Source: an uncultured Marinilabiliaceae bacterium (GTDB taxonomy: Bacteria; Bacteroidota; Bacteroidia; Bacteroidales; Marinilabiliaceae). From it: a DNA stretch of 64,000 bases. Shown here in pieces: positions 36,728 through 44,666 of the stretch. Numbering within the stretch: the stretch's first letter is position 1; every line of letters starts with the position of its first letter. The stretch covers positions 1 through 64,000 of the forward strand of contig CALEUX010000074.1 in the NCBI GenBank assembly GCA_937920475.1, written 5' to 3'. The notes beneath the pieces are model-generated. The model did not search any database and was not told the DNA's origin. It saw only the letters and a program-made list of their open reading frames with translations. The position numbers and the translations under genes were made by a program.

Positions 36728-37475
36728 TAAAAAGGAAGACTTTAGTTGGAGCCGGACTTTAATATTGCTGTTCTTTTTTCAGATGGCTGTTTTTACTACC
36801 GCCTTCCCGGAAGAACGACAGGTGGAACCGTGGGATTCTGACTCACATGTGGAATATCGCGAGCCGCCTACAGATGTTATTGAGACGTATAAAAATGATA
36901 AAAACTTTGATTACGACCGAAGCCAGCAAAAGATTAGTCTTTTAGGGCGAATTCTTCAGAAAATAGCCAGTTGGCTGGTTCAGGGTTTAGCGCAGCAATC
37001 CTGGATTTTATATTTATTTGGAGGACTTGGAATCATTTTGTTGCTCCTGTTGATTCTCAGAATTTTGGATATCCCAATTTCGGGTTTGTTTTCTTTTTCG
37101 CGTGCCAGCGCTGTTTCTCCGTTAGATATGGTGCATCCGGCAGAAGGAATGTCGCAACAGGAACTTGATAAACTTTTCCAGATGTACCGGAGCAATGGTG
37201 CTTATCGTGAAGCGGTTCGTGTTTTGTACCTGATATATTTAAAAACACTGCACCAGAGAGGTGTAATCCGTTTGAAGATGAATAAAACCAATCGTGATTA
37301 CGGCCGTGAGATTAAAGATGAATTGGGGCAGCAGAGTTTCAGGCAACTGTCGAAATTATACAATTATGTTTGGTATGGGCAGTTTAACGTGTCGCATCAT
37401 GAGTTCTATGCCATCGAAAAGGAGTTTGTTAAGGTAGGTTTACCGGGAATTTCAAAATCGGAGGCAAATGGCTAA
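36720..37475 (+). CDS. DUF4129-domain membrane protein
   Basis: A 251-residue protein with an N-terminal signal-like segment (ILLFFFQMAVFTTAF) and one central transmembrane helix (about 97-117; LYLFGGLGIILLLLLILRIL). A C-terminal cytoplasmic DUF4129 domain follows (about 150-240; YREAVRVLYLIYLKTLHQRGVIRLKMNKTNRDYGREI). DUF4129 also occurs at the C-terminus of transglutaminase-like membrane proteins near MoxR genes. It has 8-base overlaps on both sides. Confidence 0.87.
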   Translation: MTDKKEDFSWSRTLILLFFFQMAVFTTAFPEERQVEPWDSDSHVEYREPPTDVIETYKNDKNFDYDRSQQKISLLGRILQKIASWLVQGLAQQSWILYLFGGLGIILLLLLILRILDIPISGLFSFSRASAVSPLDMVHPAEGMSQQELDKLFQMYRSNGAYREAVRVLYLIYLKTLHQRGVIRLKMNKTNRDYGREIKDELGQQSFRQLSKLYNYVWYGQFNVSHHEFYAIEKEFVKVGLPGISKSEANG

Positions 37476-38664
37476 GCAGAAATCAAATAAAGCACTTATG
37501 GTGGTATTGGCAATTGCTTTTATAGCATTTGTGGTGGTTGCCGTGTTTGCTCCTAAGCCTGTTGATTGGAGTTTAAGTTTTTCCAAGCGGCACGACCGTC
37601 CCTTGGGCAATAAGCTGGTTTATTCTGTTTTGCCGGATCTTTTTCCTGGTCAGAATCTGGTAACCATGCATTCAAAGCTAAATGCCTTTTTAGAAGGAAC
37701 CATTCCGTTAAACACAAATTTTATTTTTATAACCAACAGGTTTTATCCCGACTCCGTGGAAACCGCAGAGATTTTAAAAATTATTGAAGCCGGAAATAAT
37801 GTGTTCGTTGCTGCAGAAAATTTCTCGCCTGAATTTATTAAGCCAATTCATCTGAAACAGGTTGTAATGCCGGTTATGGATTTTTCTTTGCCCATTGATT
37901 CCATAAATTTTAACTACTCTAACCGACAGCTAAAAACAGCTTTCGGGTATTGGTTTAAAAAAGGAATCAGTAATAATTATATAGCTGCCTACGATAGCAC
38001 CCGAACCACCGTTTTGGGATACAACCAGAATGGAAAAACCAATTTTATCAGGATAAAAATAGGAGAGGGTTACCTTTACCTCAACAGTAATCCTACAGCA
38101 TTTACCAATTATCAGTTATTGTCGGGCAACAACAGTGAGTATATTTTTAAATGTTTGTCGTATTTGCCCGTGGCATCAACTGTTTGGGACGAATATCACA
38201 AGCCGGGCGGGATGCTTGTTGGCTCAGAATTGGCCTACATACTGAACGATCGTGCTCTTAGAATGGCCTGGTATATTTTACTGTTTGGTGTACTGGTTTA
38301 TTTTATATTTAAGGGAAAACGTCGCCAAAGAGTCATTCCGGTTGTTGAGCCACCTAAAAACACGTCCCTTGAGTTTATTGAAACGGTGGGGCGGTTGTAT
38401 TTTGTAAAACACGACCATCGGGGCATTGCACGCAAACGCTTTATTTTCTTTCTGGATTATCTGCGAACCCGCTACTTTGTTGATACATCGGTTCGCGATA
38501 GTAAATTGATTGAGGATGTTTCGAAAAAATCAGGCATTGCCGAACGTACGGTTGCTGCCTTGTTTAAAGTGGCCGGCAACCTCGAAAAGGTAAATTATAT
38601 TTCGCAGGAAGACCTGCAACAATTTAACCGTCAAATAGAATATTTTTATAAAAACTGTCGCTGA
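37468..38664 (+). CDS. DUF4350-domain membrane protein
   Basis: A 398-residue protein. An N-terminal membrane anchor (about 9-28) is followed by an extracytoplasmic DUF4350 domain (about 30-260; DWSLSFSKRHDRPLGNKLVYSVLPDLFPG). A second membrane helix (about 268-286; AWYILLFGVLVYFIFKGKRR) leads to a cytoplasmic helical tail. The domain resembles a GATase-like or IFT52-like fold in some annotations, but no catalytic residues can be named. Its stop is one base from the MoxR start. Confidence 0.87.
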   Translation: MAKQKSNKALMVVLAIAFIAFVVVAVFAPKPVDWSLSFSKRHDRPLGNKLVYSVLPDLFPGQNLVTMHSKLNAFLEGTIPLNTNFIFITNRFYPDSVETAEILKIIEAGNNVFVAAENFSPEFIKPIHLKQVVMPVMDFSLPIDSINFNYSNRQLKTAFGYWFKKGISNNYIAAYDSTRTTVLGYNQNGKTNFIRIKIGEGYLYLNSNPTAFTNYQLLSGNNSEYIFKCLSYLPVASTVWDEYHKPGGMLVGSELAYILNDRALRMAWYILLFGVLVYFIFKGKRRQRVIPVVEPPKNTSLEFIETVGRLYFVKHDHRGIARKRFIFFLDYLRTRYFVDTSVRDSKLIEDVSKKSGIAERTVAALFKVAGNLEKVNYISQEDLQQFNRQIEYFYKNCR

Positions 38665-38665
38665 T

Positions 38666-39673
38666 ATGGAACAGAATAATATGGACAATTTACAGGATGA
38701 AAACCCGCTGTTCGAAAACCGTTTGAAAGTTGAAGAACTGAATCATGTGGCCTTTCGCATCCGCAACGAAATAGGAAAAGTTATTGTTGGGCAGGACCGT
38801 GTTTTGGATTTGCTGCTCACTGCCTTATTAGCCAATGGGCATGTGCTGATTGAAGGTGTGCCCGGCGTTGCAAAAACCATGATTGCCAAACTGCTTTCGA
38901 AAACCATCAGCACCGGGTTTTCACGCATTCAGTTTACCCCCGACTTAATGCCATCTGATGTTTTGGGAACTACGGTGTTTAATGCCGCCAAATCAACATT
39001 TGAATTTAACAGCGGGCCTGTTTTTTCAAATATGATTCTTATTGATGAGGTTAACCGGGCCCCGGCTAAAACCCAATCGGCATTGTTTGAAGTAATGGAA
39101 GAGCGACAGGTAACCATTGATGGCACTACGCACCCTATGGCATCGCCGTTTATTGTTTTGGCCACTCAAAACCCGGTGGAACACGAAGGAACTTATCGTT
39201 TGCCCGAAGCGCAGCTCGACCGGTTCCTTTTCAAAATCAACATCGATTATCCATCAATCGACCAGGAAATAACCATTTTGCAGAATGCCAACGAGCGTGG
39301 CAGTCGCAAAGAAGTTGATGAGGTATGTCCGGTAATTACCGAAAGCGAATTGTTTAAATACCAGGAGATGGTTAATAATGTACTGGTCGATCATCAGCTG
39401 TTGCATTATATTGCTGCCATTATTGAAAAAACCCGCAATAACAACGCCCTTTATTTGGGTGCCAGTCCTCGCGCTTCGCTGGCCGTGCTTAAAGCATCAA
39501 AGGCATTTGCCGCCCTTGAAGGACGCGACTTTGTTACACCCGAAGATATAAAAGAGGTGGTTTTCCCGGTTTTAACGCACCGTATTATTTTATCGCCCGA
39601 AAAAGAGATGGAAGGCGTGAAACCCGAAGCTGTTATACGTCAGATTGTTGATAGCATTGAAGTGCCGAGGTAG
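38666..39673 (+). CDS. MoxR-family AAA+ ATPase
   Basis: A 335-residue cytoplasmic AAA+ ATPase. It has Walker A GVPGVAKTM (near 60), Walker B LIDEVNRAPAKTQSALFEVM, sensor 1 LATQNPVEHEGTYRLPEAQLDRFLF and the C-terminal lid with GASPRASLAVLKASKAFA. MoxR ATPases act as chaperones for partner proteins, often with VWA or DUF58 proteins, and a DUF58 gene follows. The specific client is unknown. Confidence 0.95.
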   Translation: MEQNNMDNLQDENPLFENRLKVEELNHVAFRIRNEIGKVIVGQDRVLDLLLTALLANGHVLIEGVPGVAKTMIAKLLSKTISTGFSRIQFTPDLMPSDVLGTTVFNAAKSTFEFNSGPVFSNMILIDEVNRAPAKTQSALFEVMEERQVTIDGTTHPMASPFIVLATQNPVEHEGTYRLPEAQLDRFLFKINIDYPSIDQEITILQNANERGSRKEVDEVCPVITESELFKYQEMVNNVLVDHQLLHYIAAIIEKTRNNNALYLGASPRASLAVLKASKAFAALEGRDFVTPEDIKEVVFPVLTHRIILSPEKEMEGVKPEAVIRQIVDSIEVPR

Positions 39674-39680
39674 AATATGA

Positions 39681-39775
39681 AACGGTAAGATTATTAGATG
39701 ATAGATGGATAGACTAGATATTTAGGATTATCTTGATAGATGGGTTATCTGATTATCTAAAGGAAAATCTAAACA
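39681..39775. repeat. Intergenic repeat related to the AACTGTTTAAATTTA family
   Basis: The 161-base gap between MoxR and DUF58 contains AAGATTATTAGATGATAGAT and GGATAGACTAGATATTTAGG, matching the interior of the 3800-3957 element, and ends in AAAATCTAAACAGC. It interrupts an otherwise tightly packed operon. Confidence 0.5.
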
Positions 39776-39834
39776 GCATCATAGTTTCAACTATAACTGA
39801 ATTGTAATTAAAAGTAATTGTTATCTGCCAACTG

Positions 39835-41175
39835 ATGAAGAATTCTTTTAGGGCACTGTATATTAATAATTTATTCTTTAAAGCGCTTGGTTTTTTGGGC
39901 GTTATGTTTCTGCTTGCCCATATTTGGAGTTTTCTGTTCATTTTTGCTATAATATTCCTCATTGCATTTTTGGGGTTATTGCTGGTCGAGGGCTTGTTAC
40001 TTTTTTGGAGGGCTCCTAAAGATGGCATTTTGGCCGAACGAAAACTCTCTGAAAGGTTTTCAAATGGCGATATTAATGAAATAGTGATTGAAATTGAAAA
40101 CCGTTTTGCCATTGAACTGGATGTTGAATTAATTGATGAAATTCCGGTTCAGTTTCAGAGACGCGACTTTTTACACCAATTTAAGCTTAAACCGGGGCAG
40201 ATGTATCAATACAATTATTGGCTGGTGCCGGTTCAACGTGGGGAGTTTGTGTTTGGTTCGCTGAATGTATTTGTGTCGGCAAAACCCGGTTTTGTATCAC
40301 GAAAATATTGTTTTGAAAGGGAACGGAAAATAAAAGTATATCCATCGTACATTCAAATGCGCCGGTTTGAACTGATGGCCATATCAAACCGATTGAGCGA
40401 GGTAGGGATTAAAAAGATCAGGCGCATTGGTCGTCATATGGAATTTGACCAGATTCGCGATTATATTAAAGGCGACGATATACGAACCATAAACTGGAAA
40501 GCCACAGCCCGGAAGGGACACCTGATGGTTAATCAGTATCAGGACGAAAAATCGCAACAGGTATTTTGCATTATCGACATGGGCCGAACTATGAAAATGC
40601 CATTTAACGGGATGACACTTCTGGATTATGCTATCAACACCAGTCTGGTTATTTCCAATATTGCCATGTTGAAACACGATAAAGCCGGACTGATAACATT
40701 TAACGAGCAGGTACGTTCAGTAGTGCCGCCCCGCCACGAAGGGCCCCACATGCAAACCATTATGGAGGTTTTGTACAATCAAGCCACCAGTTTTAATGAG
40801 CATAATCTGGAGGCACTTTATTCAATGGTAAAATACCATGTTCATCAGCGTAGTTTGCTGATATTGTTTACTAATTTTGAAAGTCTGAAATCGGCCGAGC
40901 GTGAGTTACCCATGCTGGCCCGCCTGGCTTCAAACCATCTTTTATTGGTTGTGTTTTTCGAAAATACCGAACTCTCTAAAGTCATCAATCATCAGGCCGA
41001 AGACACTGAAGATATTTACATGCAGGGAATTGCCGAGAAGTTTATTATCGATAAAAAGCGCATTGTGAAAGAACTGGAGCGGCATGGAATATATGCCATT
41101 CTTACCGATCCTGAAAAATTAACAGTTGACACCATGAACCGATACCTTGAATTTAAAGCCAAAGGTATTATTTAA
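39835..41175 (+). CDS. DUF58-domain membrane protein
   Basis: A 446-residue protein with two N-terminal membrane helices (about 13-55) and a large cytoplasmic part. That part includes the DUF58 signature (GDDIRTINWKATARKGHLM) and a VWA-like region (VFCIIDMGRTM). DUF58 proteins are the usual partners of MoxR ATPases. The gene lies 161 bases after moxR with a repeat between them and is the last gene of the module. Biological role unknown. Confidence 0.92.
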   Translation: MKNSFRALYINNLFFKALGFLGVMFLLAHIWSFLFIFAIIFLIAFLGLLLVEGLLLFWRAPKDGILAERKLSERFSNGDINEIVIEIENRFAIELDVELIDEIPVQFQRRDFLHQFKLKPGQMYQYNYWLVPVQRGEFVFGSLNVFVSAKPGFVSRKYCFERERKIKVYPSYIQMRRFELMAISNRLSEVGIKKIRRIGRHMEFDQIRDYIKGDDIRTINWKATARKGHLMVNQYQDEKSQQVFCIIDMGRTMKMPFNGMTLLDYAINTSLVISNIAMLKHDKAGLITFNEQVRSVVPPRHEGPHMQTIMEVLYNQATSFNEHNLEALYSMVKYHVHQRSLLILFTNFESLKSAERELPMLARLASNHLLLVVFFENTELSKVINHQAEDTEDIYMQGIAEKFIIDKKRIVKELERHGIYAILTDPEKLTVDTMNRYLEFKAKGII

Positions 41176-41243
41176 TGGCCAGGCGGTAGTAAATAGGCAG
41201 AAGAAAGAGGGACAAAAGGGCAACGACAAAAAGTAGAATTAGT

Positions 41244-41296
41244 AACTGTTTAAATTTAGTTTTCTGTTTTTATTAAAGACTATTAGAAGTTTAGAC
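41244..41296 (+). repeat. 53-bp repeat, AACTGTTTAAATTTAG family, copy 2
   Basis: AACTGTTTAAATTTAGTTTT continues into TATTAAAGACTATTAGAAGTTTAGAC. The same sequence occurs inverted at 44596-44649 with one or two differences, so the two bracket the patatin and aroK genes. The rest of the 343-base gap holds GTCCCGGTTTATCGGGA-type hairpins and AGAC-rich sequence; no gene is present. Confidence 0.85.
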
Positions 41297-41518
41297 TTCA
41301 GACAGATAGACGTGTCCCGGTTTATCGGGATTAGACTAAATAGAAAGAAGAGACAAACAATACTGTTAAGTTATCTTGCTTATTTTAAGTATTTTACGGC
41401 TTATGTCTATTTCCGATGAACCGGAACACGTGTCTAAAATTCTTTTGTCTTTTGTCTAAAAAATAATTTTAAACAGATTTTTAACAAGATACCCAATATC
41501 CTTAAACCAAATTTGGAA

Positions 41519-43795
41519 ATGGTTTTAACCCAACGAATCGTTATTTTGCTGGTTTTTTTAGCCTGTTTTACTGCTTTGGTAAATTCCCAGAATCAGGAAC
41601 CCGTAAGGCGGCCCAAAGTTGGATTGGTTCTAAGTGGGGGAGGCGCTAAGGGACTGGCTCATATTGGTGTGCTTAAAGTTTTGGAAGAGGCTGGAATCAG
41701 GCCCGACTTTATTACAGGAACAAGTATGGGAAGCATCGTTGGCGGTTTATATGCCATTGGGTATAATGCCAGTGAACTCGATTCAATTGTAAGGCGGCTT
41801 GATTGGGGGCACCTGTTATCGGATGCTGTTCCGTTAACAGATGTTATGCCCGAAGAAAAACACGATTATCACCGGTTTAATGTTGAGTTGGATTATACAC
41901 GCGATGGGTTGAAAATGCCCGGAGGTTTTATTCATGGGAATGTAATTTACGAATTGCTGGCCCGTCTTTCTATTAGAGTGGCCGGAGTTCAATCGTTCGA
42001 TAACTATCCTATCCCGTTCCGATGTGTAGCGGCCGATTTGTTATCAGGTCAGCAGTACGTTTTTAAAGATGGTGATTTTGCTACGGCACTGCGGGCCAGC
42101 ATGTCAATTCCATCAGTATTTGCACCGGTAAAGCTTGATAAGGCGTTGTTGGTGGATGGCGGTGTGCTGAATAATTTTCCGGTGATGTTGTGCAAGGAAA
42201 TGGGTGCTGATATCATAATTGCTGTTAATGTTGGTTTTGGCGATGAGATAGACTCAGACCACTTTAATATGCCTACCAATGTACTGATGGCATCGGCAAG
42301 TTTATCGAGTCATGTGGCTTTTTTGCAATCGTTGCCTTATGTTAATGTTTTAATTTCTCCTGACTTAAAAGCTTACACCATGGCCAGTTTTCTGGATGCC
42401 GGACGAATTGTTGACCAAGGCGAGTTGGTTGCACGAAAATTACAGCCTGACTTGGCAAAACTCGCCCAAAAACTTGACTCCTTAGGTCCTCAGCATATAA
42501 AGGCGACTTTTCCTCAACCTAATCTGCTTAAAATTAGTCAGGTTCGAATTACTGGAATTGAACGAACCAGCAACCGTTTTTTTATGGGCAACCTGAATAT
42601 TGAGCCGGGTCAGGAAATTTCACCTGACGATTTAGAGCGAGGAATTGCACGGTTAATGGGTACCAGATATTATTCGTCGGTAAACTATCAGTTAACGCCT
42701 TTACGCGATGGTTACAGCCTTAATGTAAATGCTGTTGAGGCCGAACGTGCGAGGTTTAAATTTTCCATCCATTACGATAATGAATATAAGGCTGGCATTG
42801 TTACCAATTTTACACTTCGGAATATTTTAGCCAGGGGCAACCGTTTTTCAACTACGCTCGATATTTCTGAAAATCCCAGGTTGAATACGTCCATAATCAA
42901 TTATTTTGGCGAACGACAACGAACCGCTTTTCGTATTGAGCTAACCGCAGAAAATAATAAATTACCGTTTTATTTGGACAATGGAGCAATTTATGGCATT
43001 CTAACCCATAACTATTCAAGTGTTTCGGGGGGATTTATGTCATCGCTGGGTACCCGCTGGGAACTCAATACGTTTTTAATGTTCGAACGTTCTGTTTTGA
43101 TGCGCCAAAGCGGTTTTAGCGAGATTTTTGATGCCGGAATAACACGTTTTGGAAACCGGTTTTTATCAGGGAATTTTACTGCCCGGCGTAACTCCTTAAA
43201 CCGGAGATTTTTTCCAACCCGGGGAAGCACCTTTGATTTTCGCTATAAACTATATTTTGATATCGATGAGGTTTACAGAGGCAGCGTCTCAGCTTACGAA
43301 AATGTTTCTGAACTGATAACACGCACCGGGACTCCTTTTTTTTCGGTTTATACCGGTTTTGAGCGGCTTTTTTGTGTTGCCAACAGATTTATTTTTTCTA
43401 TTAACGGGCATGCCGGTTTCGATAGTAAACCGCTTCCTGCTACCGGCCTTCAATTTTTGGGAGGGATGCCCTTTTTAAACCGGTCAAACGAAATTGGTTT
43501 TGCCGGACTGCTATCGCGCGAAAGGCAGCTAAACGATTTTGTTATTGGAGGATTAAAATCGCGGTTTCGGTTTATGAAGAAAACCCATACAACAGCAATG
43601 GTGAATGTGGCCTATTCATTAGCCGGTGATAAAGAAATTGAAAATCCCATTCTTCTGCGTCCTAAAGAGCAAGTTTGGGGGTATGGCTTAATGATAGAAT
43701 ACGATAGCATTTTGGGACCTATTCAGGCCGGAGCTGGCAGAAACTCTCAGGATAACCGCTTTAGGTGGTATTTGGGATTTGGCTACTCTTTTTAA
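41519..43795 (+). CDS. Patatin-like phospholipase with POTRA and outer-membrane barrel
   Basis: A 758-residue protein; I prefer ATG at MVLTQRIV over the upstream TTG. The signal peptide is followed by a patatin domain (about 30-230) with the oxyanion loop GGGAKGLAHIG, nucleophile Ser69 in GTSMG and Asp213 in VDGGVLNN, giving the Ser-Asp dyad. A POTRA-like segment (about 340-410; ISQVRITGIERTSNRFFMGNL) precedes a barrel of about 340 residues ending in aromatic WYLGFGYSF, a BAM-type terminal signal. The layout matches type Vd (PlpD-like) secretion proteins. Lipid substrate unknown. Confidence 0.9.
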   Translation: MVLTQRIVILLVFLACFTALVNSQNQEPVRRPKVGLVLSGGGAKGLAHIGVLKVLEEAGIRPDFITGTSMGSIVGGLYAIGYNASELDSIVRRLDWGHLLSDAVPLTDVMPEEKHDYHRFNVELDYTRDGLKMPGGFIHGNVIYELLARLSIRVAGVQSFDNYPIPFRCVAADLLSGQQYVFKDGDFATALRASMSIPSVFAPVKLDKALLVDGGVLNNFPVMLCKEMGADIIIAVNVGFGDEIDSDHFNMPTNVLMASASLSSHVAFLQSLPYVNVLISPDLKAYTMASFLDAGRIVDQGELVARKLQPDLAKLAQKLDSLGPQHIKATFPQPNLLKISQVRITGIERTSNRFFMGNLNIEPGQEISPDDLERGIARLMGTRYYSSVNYQLTPLRDGYSLNVNAVEAERARFKFSIHYDNEYKAGIVTNFTLRNILARGNRFSTTLDISENPRLNTSIINYFGERQRTAFRIELTAENNKLPFYLDNGAIYGILTHNYSSVSGGFMSSLGTRWELNTFLMFERSVLMRQSGFSEIFDAGITRFGNRFLSGNFTARRNSLNRRFFPTRGSTFDFRYKLYFDIDEVYRGSVSAYENVSELITRTGTPFFSVYTGFERLFCVANRFIFSINGHAGFDSKPLPATGLQFLGGMPFLNRSNEIGFAGLLSRERQLNDFVIGGLKSRFRFMKKTHTTAMVNVAYSLAGDKEIENPILLRPKEQVWGYGLMIEYDSILGPIQAGAGRNSQDNRFRWYLGFGYSF

Positions 43796-43844
43796 AATTT
43801 AGTGGGGTAAGTTAATAGCAAAAGTATTCAAGAAGGATTTGTAA

Positions 43845-43925
43845 CAGATTGGTGAAAAGATTGTTTGATGGTTGGGGCTTCTCCAAATCTTAAATCTATT
43901 AATCTTAAAGTCTAACAATCTTAAG
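43845..43925. repeat. Degenerate intergenic repeat between patatin and aroK
   Basis: AAATCTTAAATCTATTAATC and TAAAGTCTAACAATCTTAAG resemble the right half of the 3800-3957 element (CTAATAATCTTAAATCTAATC). The match is partial and AT-rich. Confidence 0.4.
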
Positions 43926-43928
43926 CTA

Positions 43929-44438
43929 TTACTGGTATAGTTTTATTATTTGCATATAAGGTTCAACACCTGTAACCGATGCATCGGCAACAACAGAAGC
44001 CTGGTTGTAAAAGGGCTCGCGTTCGGCCAGTTTTTCCCTTATAAACAAGAGTAGCTCGTCGTCGCTTTTATTGGCAATTAATGGTCTCGATTTTCGGGCT
44101 GGTAACAGCCGTTCCAACAATCCTTCGGGTTCCAGTTTCAAGTATATGGTTAAACCGGTTTCTTTCATCCGCTCCAGATTGTTATGGGTGCAGGGTGCGC
44201 CTCCACCTGTGGCAATCACTACGTTTTCGAGGGTTGCAACTTTATCAAGGGCATTCTTTTCCAACATCCTGAAAACCTCTTCTCCCTGCTGGCTGAATAT
44301 TTCAGTTATTGATAAGCCTTCCTGTTCCTGAATAAACTGGTCTAAATCGATAAATTTCCAGTTAAGCGCGCGAGCCAGATTGCGGCCAACTGTAGATTTG
44401 CCGCAACCCATAAATCCTATCAGAAATATCCGATTCAT
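43929..44438 (-). CDS. aroK: Shikimate kinase
   Basis: A 169-residue P-loop kinase phosphorylating shikimate at O3 in aromatic amino acid synthesis. It shows the P-loop GFMGCGKST (8-16), the shikimate-binding DLD (about 33-35), ATGGGAP (about 76-82) and the lid RKSRPL. Length is normal for a single-domain enzyme. It converges with the patatin gene. Confidence 0.95.
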   Translation of the reverse strand: MNRIFLIGFMGCGKSTVGRNLARALNWKFIDLDQFIQEQEGLSITEIFSQQGEEVFRMLEKNALDKVATLENVVIATGGGAPCTHNNLERMKETGLTIYLKLEPEGLLERLLPARKSRPLIANKSDDELLLFIREKLAEREPFYNQASVVADASVTGVEPYMQIIKLYQ

Positions 44439-44595
44439 TAACTACTTAAAATTAATAACTTAAAATTTTTAAGACAATAGACAGAAGACTAAAAGACTCG
44501 AAGTGTAATGGAGTTCCGAGAAACGAAATAAGGGGAAAAGCAAATGGTAAAAAAACAACCATTTACCATCTTTACCCACCTATCGGCATAGACAG

Positions 44596-44649
44596 GTCTA
44601 AACTTCTAATAGTCTTTAATAAAACCAGAAAACTAAATTTAAACAGGTT
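44596..44649 (-). repeat. 53-bp repeat, AACTGTTTAAATTTAG family, copy 3 (inverted)
   Basis: Read on the minus strand it is CCTGTTTAAATTTAGTTTTC followed by GGTTTTATTAAAGACTATTAG, the inverted partner of 41244-41296. It lies between the aroK start and the parC stop. Confidence 0.85.
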
Positions 44650-44666
44650 CTTCCTTTTTTTCGAGA

